Source: Mytilus californianus
Lineage: Eukaryota > Mollusca > Bivalvia > Mytilida > Mytilidae
NCBI RefSeq assembly: GCF_021869535.1
Contig: NW_026262701.1
Span: forward strand, 3,611,501 to 3,675,500
Direction: 5' to 3'
Length of the DNA: 64,000 bases
Below, one piece after another: positions 55,871 through 64,000 of this stretch. The notes below the pieces were generated by a model. That model did not search any database, was not told the DNA's origin, and saw nothing but the letters and a program-made list of their open reading frames with translations. The translations under genes and the position numbers were made by a program. Position 1 is the first letter of the stretch. Every line of letters starts with the position of its first letter.

Positions 55871-56455
55871 TTCATTAAACGGCTACTTATAGACAATTAA
55901 AACAAAAACATGGAATAAAAATATAAAATTTAATGCAATATTCATCAGCTAGTTTATTACCTTTTTAAGACTTCTTTGACAAAGGTTGCAGCTTACAAAT
56001 CAGTTCAAGATCAACCGATTCTTTGTTGTAAAATCAAAGTCACATATTTCAAAGATTTACCTATGTTATGACATGGGTTGGGTGTTGCCACTATCATGCT
56101 TTATGACTTGTGACTAAATGAGACACATAAATTTTACTTTTGCAACACAAAAAGTACAAGTGGAGCAAGAGGTGCTTATATCCAGGGCTTAATTCATTGC
56201 CAGAACACCTTAGACTAAAAAATAACACAGAAACTGCTTATCCTTTAAAGTTTTAGGGCACCTAAGTTCTGTGAGGATTATGTTACTTATTTTTTTGCTT
56301 TTTATTTAGTACTTTGTTTATTTCCATTTCTTGTTATCTTTGTATTTTTGTCATCTAATTTTGTTCTTCTAAATTATAATTTTAACATTGACATTGTCCT
56401 TGACTCATCTTCTTAATCTTTTACTTGCATTGCCAGAAGCAGGAGCAGGTTAAGG
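55871..56455. other. non-coding stretch
   Basis: Nothing recognised. Confidence 0.4.
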
Positions 56456-56575
56456 TATAGTAAAAAGTTAAATCACAACAATACTGAACTCCGAGGAAAA
56501 TTCAAAACGGAAAGTCCCTAATCAAATGGCAAAATCAAAAGCACAAACACATCAAACGAATAGAAAATCCCTCGA
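56456..56575 (+). repeat. family B, 5' part
   Basis: 'gtaaaaagttaaatcacaacaatactgaactccgagg' and GGAAAGTCCCTAATCAAA. Stops abruptly after 'aacgaatagaaaa'. Confidence 0.88.
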
Positions 56576-57667
56576 CTCCTTCCGTCTGACACAGATAGCA
56601 AGTACTTAGTATATGTCATCTGGAACTCTAACATTTTTTCGGCATTATTAAGATTTTGCACAATGACATCACAAACTGAAAATGTACACCTTTTAATTTT
56701 TTCCCATGTCTGTATTGTGTTGTATTTGATATTTTGTGTTATTAAATGATATAACTGGCACCTATTTTTATTTCAAATGTTTCCCCCTTCAACATTATTA
56801 AAACTTTGCCATAAGGGCCAATTGCAGATTTTGTTTTTAAAATTGTCCGAATCTTTCTATCCCCTTATTTTGCCAATTGAAGTGATAAAAAAACAAAATA
56901 ATGATTTGTATTATTAGTGTATGCAATAAGGGCGGCATGATGACATCATTATCGGTTTAATTTGTTAAACATTGTTGATTTGTCAGATATATTCACATGT
57001 TTGCATAAACTGTTTACCAAAATTACTAAATTCAAATTTCATGCCATTTTTAACCCTTTCAGTGTCAGTGTATATAATCGAAGATTTCAAAAGTCAGTTC
57101 ATATAATCGAGGATTTCAAAAGTCAGTTTCACATTTCTTATTTAGGGAATGCTCAATATAAAGAGAAAGTTAGTAAATTTGGACCAAAAGGATCCAAATC
57201 TTTTTTCATACTGGATATCTAAACTCCAGTGTTCTACCAATGTAAACAAATATGGAAAATGTTCCTAAAAACCTATATCCTATCACAGACATCTTTTCTT
57301 TAAACAGAAAAAAAGGGCTCCAAAGTAATGCTTCATTAAATGACGCTAAATATTGAATGTAAAAATATCTAAACAAGAGGCTCATAAAAGCCTGAATCTC
57401 TCACCTGTCAAAAATTGAAATAATTGGCAAAAAATCAAAAGTTAGCAAAAACTTGTCTGTAAAAGGCAATACTACTTTAAAGGGTCCGCCAATGGTTTCT
57501 GTCAAATTGGCATTCTAATAGACCTTGTATACGTATCATATTGCTGTTGACAGTTTCTTCCTATATTTAATATTTTTCAAGATTATAGGCAACTATATAT
57601 TGTTAACCTATTGCTTATAATATCTGATAAACAGGCTCTGATATTATAAGCAATATGTTTACTATAT
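56576..57667. other. non-coding stretch with a 29-bp tandem duplication
   Basis: 'atataatcga(a/g)gatttcaaaagtcagtt' occurs at 57072 and 57101. The end carries diverged family E pieces ('ttaacctattgcttataatatctgataaac'). No gene supported. Confidence 0.5.
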
Positions 57668-57932
57668 CTGAGGTTCAGTAGTTGTCGTTTGTTGATGTGG
57701 TTCATAAGTGTTTCTCGTTTCTCGTTTTTTATATAGATTAGACCGTTGGTATTCCCGTTTGAATGGTTTTACGCTAGTAGTTTTAGGGGCATTTATAGCT
57801 TGCTGTGCGGTGTGAGCCAAGGCTACGTGTTGAAGACCGTACTTTGACCTATAATGGTTTACTTTTATAAATTGTGACTTGGATGGAGAGTTGTCTCAAT
57901 GGCACTCATACCACATCTTCTTATATCTATTT
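57668..57932 (+). repeat. family A 3' part inserted in family E
   Basis: Runs 'ggttcagtagttgtcgtttgttgatgtggttcataag' to 'gttgtctcaatggcactcataccacatcttctta'. Family E sequence lies on both sides, so the family A copy appears to interrupt an older array. Confidence 0.85.
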
Positions 57933-58560
57933 ACCAGACAGGAAAACTAACTACTGACCATTGAACCATACAAATGAGGTCAAGGTGAGATAAACTCTGT
58001 CAGACAGACATGTAAACCCTATAATCATTCCATACACAAAATAAAGTTGACCTATTACTTAAAGTAGCTAAGAAGACGACCAAACTACAGAAACGTAACA
58101 TTGACCAATAAACCATGAAAATGAGGTCAATGTCAGATGAAACCTGCCAGACTGACATGTACCCCTTACAATCATTCCATACACCACTTATAGTTGAACT
58201 ACTGCTTATAGTATCTGAGAAACGGACCTAACTTTAAATTTGATCACTGATCCATGAAATGAGGTCAAGGTCATGTGAAACCTGTTTGACGAATGTGTAG
58301 ACAATGCAAGAAACCCATATACCAAATAAAGGTATCCTATTACTCATAATAGGTGAAAAATTCACATTACAAAATAAACAAAAATTTCAAGCAGTCATTG
58401 AACCATGAAAATGAGGTCAAGGACCATGGACATATGACAGACGGAAATTTCGTAACATAAAGTATCTGCATACAAGGTATAAAGCATCCAGGTCTTTTAC
58501 CTTCTAAAATATAAAGCTTTCAATTAATAGTTTACATCGCCGCCGGATAGTAATTCATAT
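57933..58560 (+). repeat. family E tandem repeat array
   Basis: Units with 'gaggtcaaggt(g/c)a', 'ctg(t/c)cagac(a/t)gacatgta' and 'ttgacctattactta'. It ends in 'gccgccggatagtaattcatatg', the inverse of the block bordering the 20.5 kb array. Confidence 0.88.
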
Positions 58561-58699
58561 GTCTTGCATAAACTAAAATTCGTCTTTCAAGGGCAATAAC
58601 TCATATAAGAAGTCATCTGATAGTTATAGTCATGTAAGGGTACTGTGGACCACATGTTTGTCCTTAGATCCCTTATTGAAAAACATATAAAAAAGGGAG

Positions 58700-60250
58700 T
58701 AACCTTTGTATACATGCTTTATTGGTTTTAAAAAAGCTTTTGATTCAGTTTGGCTTAAGGGCCTTAAACTGAGATAAATTGGTGTAAGTGATAAATTTTA
58801 TCATATATTGAGAAACATGTATGCCAATACTAAACTATGTGTCAAATCAGGTCGTAATTTGACTGATTTTTTCAATCTGATGTTGGGGTAAGACAGGGAA
58901 ATAATTTAAGCCCAAATTTATTCAAAATATTTATTAACGAAATAAAGAATGTTGATATCTCTAGTCATCCAGCATTATTAAATGAGAATCCACTGATTTG
59001 TTTGCTGTATGCTGATGATAAAGTATTGTTATCTTCAAGTAAAAAGGGACTGCAGACCTCTCTTAATAGGCTATCATCTTATTGCTTGCAGTGGAACCAG
59101 AAAATTAACTATGTAAAAACTAAATGTGTGATATTTAACACATCTGGTCGCTTATTAGATTTAAAATTTACTATCAATAATATTACATTAGAAAATGTTA
59201 AACATTATAGATATTTGGGAGTTGTATTTTCAGCATCTGGTGCATTTACAGAGGCCAGGTCTGAACTTTACAAAAAGGGATTGAAGGCCTTTTTTGAACT
59301 AAGAAAATCAATTAATGACTCACTTCCAAAAAATTCAACCTTCATTTATATATTTGACCACACAATTCAGCCAATTTTACGGATCAGAAATATGGGGTGC
59401 TGGCAGTCCCTCTAAACCCAAGGATTCTTCTTCTTTTTATGAATGATGTAGTGAAAAATTGCATGTAAAAAGTTGTAAATATATACTTGATATGAACAGA
59501 AAGAGCACAAACAATGCTGTCATGGCAGAAGTCGGACATTTACACATACAAGTGTCTATTTTAATTAGTATCCCTAAATATTGAATAACTTAAGAAAAAT
59601 CTTAAGACATTTCACTAAAAGAAGCACTAGCACTGTCAATGAAAAGGTCACACTTCATGGTATAGTTGTCTTATTAAAGTTTTGGAACTTCTGGATCTCA
59701 CTCTCAACAGTTTACTACATAAAGGTAAATATTGTGTTAAAAATGTACTCATAGAAAAACTTAAAGGAATGTATATAAAAGAATGGAAGATTGACATTTT
59801 AATGACATTAGAAGTAATAATAACCAAAAAAATAAACATCGTACATTTCGTTTATTCAAAACGAATTTTAATTTTGAACCCTACTTAAACCTGTTAAACT
59901 TTAAACAAAGACAGGCATTAACAAAACTCAGAATTGGGGACCATCAGCTTGCAATTGAAACAGAGAGACACAAAAACATCCCAGCTTCTGAGTGTATTTG
60001 TAAACTTTGTGAGGAGGAAGTGGAAGATGAGATCCACTTTCTCCTCACATGTAAAAAATTAGAAACTTATACAAATACATTTATAGAAGAACTTTGTAGT
60101 ACTTATCCTAATTTAAAGAAATGCAATACCGAAAATATGTTTATATGGCTAATGGGTTGTGAGAATCTAGAAGTTCTAAAACGCTTATGTAATTTGATAA
60201 TCAGTCTCTGGACTGAAAGGGATGCAATGTTAAAACATGTAAAATGATGC
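58700..60250 (+). pseudogene. non-LTR retrotransposon (LINE) RT, 5'-truncated and broken
   Basis: Forward-strand blocks in order: FKKAFDSVW with the first catalytic Asp (about 58727); then, after an in-frame TAA and a frameshift, VGVRQGNNLSPNLF and INEIKNV; then LLYADDKVLLSSSKKGLQ with the catalytic ADD pair (59002-59060), and KTKCVIFN and YRYLGVVFSASG. After more breaks comes a C-terminal zinc-finger-like end, RIGDHQLAIE...CICKLCEEEVEDEIHFLLTC (about 59930-60055), running to TGA at 60245. The endonuclease and everything before the RT palm are missing, as expected from 5' truncation. The clade was not resolved. LINEs copy themselves by target-primed reverse transcription. Confidence 0.85.
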
Positions 60251-60535
60251 CAGTTTACTGACCCAGTGAATCATTCCTAGGCAAAATTTGAAAGGAACAT
60301 CTTTAATATTGTGGCATCAAATTTATGGCACTATATCCATAAACATTTGAATATATGCCTCAACATTTATATATGTTATATATACATATCTGGGGTTTTT
60401 GGGGTTTTTTTTTTTGTGTTTATTTTCTATTCTGTATTTTGTTACTATACATCATTAAGAATTAATAATAATCATTGTAATAAATTGTTTGTAATTATAC
60501 TGTCCTCCTATGGCGTCTTTGATTGACAATAGAAT

Positions 60536-60557
60536 TATTGTATTGTATTGTATTGTT
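60536..60557 (+). repeat. (ATTGT)n tail of the LINE
   Basis: Four ATTGT units end the LINE 3' region, a short-repeat tail of the kind many LINEs carry instead of poly-A. Confidence 0.7.
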
Positions 60558-60670
60558 AGCATTTTTATAGATCTTGTAAAGCTGATCATGTTAGCTGTAC
60601 ACATTTTCTGATGGCAATAGCTCATCTGGCCCTATGGGCGATGTGATATAAAAAGGTTCCTATATAAAAA

Positions 60671-60785
60671 AAAGAAAAATCACAAAAATACTGAACTCCG
60701 ACGAAAATTCAAAAGGAAAGTCCTTAATCAAATGGCAAAATCAAAAGCTCAAACACATCAAACGAATGGATAACAACTGTCATAT
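60671..60785 (+). repeat. family B, 5' part
   Basis: 'aaaaatcacaaaaatactgaactccgacgaaaattcaaa' and 'atggcaaaatcaaaagctcaaacacatcaaacgaatgg'. Confidence 0.88.
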
Positions 60786-60989
60786 TCCTAAAGATAAAAA
60801 GTTTGTCAGTTAAAAGTAAAAGGTTAAATTTGAAGTTAATTTCGGTTGACAACGGATTCTAGAAATAAATTATCTACTGTGAGTAACAATAGATTGATGT
60901 GGAAACTAGTTAAGGCGTATTGATTCATAGCAAAAAATTACTGCACATATGACCAAATAAAACAAAATGTCATACGTTGAGCGAAAAAT

Positions 60990-61215
60990 CTATCATCTGT
61001 CATACAAGTGGAAGGTTTATCTAGCTATTAAACCAGGTTTAACCCACCATTTTCTTCGGGAAATGCCTGTACCAAGTCAGTAATATGACAGTTGTTTTTC
61101 ACTCGTTTCGTTGGTTGATAACACTTGTTTTGTAAGTTTTTATGGACTTTCTCCCCTTTTCGAATTTACCTTAGAATTCGATATTTTTGTTAAATTTTTT
61201 TTTAAAGTGGCTGCG
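60990..61215 (-). repeat. family B, reverse copy
   Basis: 'tgtcatacaagtggaaggtttatctagcta..aaaccagg' to 'atggactttctcc'. Faces the forward copy at 60671, making a loose inverted pair. Confidence 0.85.
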
Positions 61216-61668
61216 TTCTTGCCTCAAACTTTACTCTGAGTACAGAAAAACCTGTGTATCTGGAAAAGTTTTAAGGCATAACATGCTTTAGGTAAATGAA
61301 ATTCAAACGCGTTTCATGTTTTAGAAAATGAAGAATCAACGCTTCCTAAAGCTTTATGTGATACACTTTTAAATTGATCGCTTATCAACTCTGTTTTCCA
61401 TAATACTTATGTATTATTTCACACAATGGCTATGTGTGAATTCAACTAAATACGGTTTCTGTATTTTCTGGTGTTCTTGTCAAAACCATTCCTGTCACAC
61501 CATTAAATATACAGTCCTATATAAAAGAAATATTAAACATATGATGAACAATCTGAACATAAAGACATACCGGTATGAAATAAAACGTCACTGATCCATT
61601 CAGACTTATATTATTGCAAAACTATATTTTTTTACAAAAGTCCCTGCAAAACGTCTTTTAGTACATAC
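61216..61668. other. non-coding stretch before the LTR
   Basis: Nothing recognised. The 61-codon frame has no known similarity. Confidence 0.4.
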
Positions 61669-61930
61669 TGTGACAGTTCATTACGTGTCCGTGAGTTATT
61701 GAAAGTTTCCTACTGGTGATTAAGGAAAGAAAATCTGTGTCATACTGAGAACCTGTGATAGTATTTATAGTGTAGCGATTTTAGTTTGACAGTTTAATTT
61801 GTTATTATGTAAGATGTCTTTCTTTTAATACGTTTGAGTTAAATTATATTTCAATATAAATTACATTTCAATAGGGCACCGCCCGCTATTTTATTTATTT
61901 GAACGGTGGCTAATTTATTTAAATTCACCG

Positions 61931-62038
61931 CCCGGTATCTTAAGAACCGCCCGGTACCCCATCTTTGGAACCGTCTGGGTACAGCCCGGTATCTTTAGAA
62001 CCGCCCGGTACCCCATCTTTGGAACCGTCGGGGTACCG
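61931..62038. repeat. 54-bp tandem duplication in the LTR
   Basis: 'cggtatctt(a/t)agaaccgcccggtaccccatctttggaaccgtc' occurs twice with period 54. It is built from smaller GCCCGGTA units in the U3 region, upstream of the TATA box, where such repeats often act as enhancers. Confidence 0.85.
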
Positions 62039-62050
62039 CCTGTAATTATG

Positions 62051-62057
62051 TATATAA
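62051..62057 (+). promoter_or_regulatory. TATA box of the LTR
   Basis: TATATAA followed about 30 bases later by 'agagatcagaagtgaag', a plausible start of transcription. Confidence 0.55.
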
Positions 62058-62355
62058 GGGGAAGCGAGAGAGATCAGAAGTGAAGACATAGATAGCTAGT
62101 TAGAAGAGTTGAGAGGATAGTTAGAGAACGAGAGGACAGTAATATTGTGTAAGTGAAATCAGGATTTTTGTTAAGCTGTTTTATTATTTTAAACTGATAT
62201 TATACATTTAACGGATTACATTGTGATTTGAACTGAGATTTTCTGTTGTGGTTTTTTTTCTTTGTGCCATTTGAACATGGATTTTACGTAATTTACGCTA
62301 CCTCAAAATAACACATCGACAAACAAGAATCCATAAAAAACGACAACGCCACAAA

Positions 62356-62373
62356 TGGTGGCAGCGGTGGGAT
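62356..62373 (+). promoter_or_regulatory. tRNA primer-binding site
   Basis: TGGTGGCAGCGGTGGGAT starts with TGG, the complement of the tRNA CCA end, right after the LTR. The matching tRNA is not assigned. Confidence 0.65.
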
Positions 62374-62488
62374 TGCCATACACAAAGTTTTATATATTCG
62401 TAATGAGGATAATTGTTGGAATATCAGTGAGATTTAAACTATTTGGCTACAGGTTAGAATTTTCAGTTCAAGTTGTGTTTTCTTATTA

Positions 62489-64000
62489 ATGGAGATGGAT
62501 CGAAATAGAACTGACTATAATATTTATCCGATGGATTTTACGAAGGTTGGAGAAGAGCAGACTGTTTCTGGAGAACAAAACTTTATGAACAGAAGGCCAT
62601 TTTTACCAGGATTATTTTCACCAATTCAGGAATTTCAAGCGGTACCTGATTCCATTCCAAGGACACCAGGAGATTCCAGAACCGCACACCGGACGGTCCC
62701 TGGGACCTCATTGCCGACGGTGCCAACAACTAACATGTGGGGTAGTTTCGACGGTAGCAATAATTGGAAGGATGAATCTTTTATTTCGAGCACACCGATG
62801 TCTGATATGAACCAGAGACAACAAGATGCCAATACAGCAATTTTTGGATTCGAGCGTCACTGATGAGTCTTTTGTAGACAAAACGCGCGTCTGACTTAAA
62901 GACAAAATTTAATCCTGGTATCTATGATGAGTTTATTTATATGCCAATACAGCCGGAATTGACCATAAATGGAAGAAATTCGTTCTTAGATGGATTTGGT
63001 TTATCTTAAGTTTGATACTTGTGATCGGATGGTTTTCTGTAACATTTCCTTTTCATGACATTGTTTGTTGGCTGAAGCAAAACGTTATACTATTTGTGGT
63101 TATTCTACTGATAACATTTCTAGTTTCGGTAATTGTGAAGTTATTCATAGATGAGACCTCAAGACGTTTTGAACACTTTGACAACCAAAATGAAGACAGA
63201 AGAAGGCCAACCGATACCGTACGTCAGAAATTGAACTTCGACCAGAACATTCCACATTTTAGAGACAATAGAAAGACTGTACTGGTGAACTCATCATCAC
63301 CTTTACAAGTTAACCGATCTGAAGTTCAGGTAAAGAGAACATTTAATGGCAGTAACGATGATGTGCTAGCAGACTTTTTACGTTACTTTGAAAACATTGC
63401 GACACTAAATGCGTGGAATGAAGAGAGAAAAAGGTTAGTGTTCTTTACTACCTTACGAGGACAGGCAGAAACATACGTGCACGGATTGTCTTCAGATATC
63501 CAAATGAGATGGGAGAGTTTAATGAATAAAATGGAGTTACGGTTTGGACATTCAAACATGAAAGAAAGCTACCTAGCAGAGGCACAACTAAGAAAAAGGA
63601 AAACGGGTGAATCGTTTAGAGATTTGGGTCAATCTATTGAAGATTTGTACAGGCGTGCATACCCATCTCATCCAGAACTTGTGCAGGAAAATAGTATCAG
63701 ATCGTTTCTTGACGCTTGCGGCAAGTCAGAGGAGTTCCGCATGTTTATAAGGCGAACTAAGATCAAGACACTTCAGGAAGCTGTCTCAAGAGCCATGCAA
63801 GAGGAATGTTTACGAATGAACGAAAGGAATGTGAATAAGGTTAACAGAAGAAATAATGTATATACAGTGGAAGAAGAAAGTGATGTTCATGAACCGAATT
63901 CAAAGAAGAACAATTATTCAGACAGTCCTATGAACAACCGAAGATATCAAAACAAAGGAAATAGACAGTGTACGAATTGTGGGAAAAGAGGACACACAAG
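62489..64000 (+). pseudogene. gag: Gypsy gag with two hydrophobic segments, split by a retroposon
   Basis: Starts at the ATG after the primer-binding site. The first part (62489-62838) is an acidic, proline/threonine-rich segment. The frame enters a 102-bp insertion and stops at 62861-62863. After the second target-site copy (62941-62953) the same ancestral frame resumes and stays open to the window end, which cuts the gene. This second part starts with two hydrophobic stretches: FILSLILVIGWFSVTF (about 63000-63050) and VILFVVILLITFLVSVIV (about 63090-63140). They are separated by a short charged loop. Then come a retrotransposon-gag core (LNAWNEERKRLVFFTTLRG; LRKRKTGESFRDLGQSIEDL) and a CCHC knuckle CTNCGKRGHT at the edge. 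Gag proteins form the particle that packages element RNA. Membrane segments in front of the core are unusual and suggest a membrane-linked particle. This copy is disrupted. Confidence 0.82.
62839..62940 (+). mobile_element. family F retroposon in gag with 13-bp target-site duplication
   Basis: ATGCCAATACAGC is present at 62826-62838 and again at 62941-62953. Between them is a 102-base family F sequence (ttcgagcgtcactgatgag...aatcctggtatctatgatgagtttattta). It is 5'-truncated relative to the 8921 copy and ends in an ATTTATTTAT-type tail. These are hallmarks of target-primed insertion. It shifts and stops the gag frame. Confidence 0.92.

Larger units (their letters stand above)
61669..62353 (+). 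mobile_element. 5' LTR of a second Gypsy element
   Basis: Begins TGTGACAG and ends ..CGCCACA, a TG..CA structure of 685 bases. It lies two bases before a tRNA-primer-like site and contains a TATA box in the expected place. The partner LTR is outside the window, so the boundaries rest on these signals. Confidence 0.65.

Noticed and set aside
1-64000. CRISPR array or bacterial operon
   Set aside because: Repeats are long, irregular and eukaryotic in type. There are no regular short repeats with unique spacers and no prokaryotic gene organisation.

Overview
This is eukaryotic, AT-rich, repeat-dense genomic DNA. I infer a bivalve mollusc, most likely a mytilid mussel. The evidence is the mix of mollusc-type interspersed repeats, DIRS-like, Ty3/Gypsy and Merlin (IS1595-like) transposable elements, and one large exon encoding a STAND NTPase fused to ankyrin repeats, a gene type that is strongly expanded in mussels. 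I recognise no rRNA, tRNA, CRISPR array or operon. The species assignment is an inference from element content.

Host coding content is small. The only convincing host gene is at 22658-25540 (+). It is one long exon with a P-loop NTPase module (Walker A and B visible) followed by about 16 ankyrin repeats of 33 residues. A 3' splice site just upstream and a good 5' splice site at the stop codon suggest it is one exon of a larger gene.

Layout: 0-12 kb holds interspersed repeats (families A-D and G below), decayed reverse-transcriptase fragments, and a tandem segmental duplication (8.7-10.6 kb) whose copies differ by two clean insertions. 12.7-16.9 kb (-) is a decayed DIRS-like tyrosine-recombinase retrotransposon with gag, RT, RNase H, recombinase and a C-terminal SGNH-hydrolase domain. 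17-22.6 kb is mostly non-coding. 22.66-25.54 kb is the NTPase-ankyrin exon. 26.66-30.65 kb is a candidate non-autonomous element of about 4 kb, bounded by inverted termini and a TA duplication, packed with satellite, minisatellite and poly-C. 31.0-34.1 kb (-) is a Gypsy pol with two in-frame stops, followed by its polypurine tract. 34-44 kb is non-coding with degenerate tandem repeats. 44.0-46.0 kb (-) is a Merlin transposase pseudogene split by a family D repeat and enclosed by a perfect 107-bp direct repeat. 47-58 kb is interspersed repeats. 58.7-60.56 kb (+) is a truncated LINE. 61.67 kb to the end is the 5' LTR, primer-binding site and gag of a second Gypsy element. Its gag carries two hydrophobic segments and is split by a 102-bp retroposon with a 13-bp target-site duplication.

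Repeat families (local names): A ends GTTGTCTCATTGG...CCACATCT; B contains GGAAAGTCCCTTATCAAA; C contains ACTGAGGGAAACGCATCAAA; D contains GAAAGATACCAGAGGGACAG; E is a tandem unit of about 147 bp with AGGTCAAGGTCA-like steroid-receptor half-sites; F contains GAGCGTCACTGATGAGTC; G contains CAGATGCGCATTTCGACAAT; H contains GGAAATGGGGAATGTGTCAA. Boundaries of repeats are approximate unless a target-site duplication or an empty paralogue is cited.
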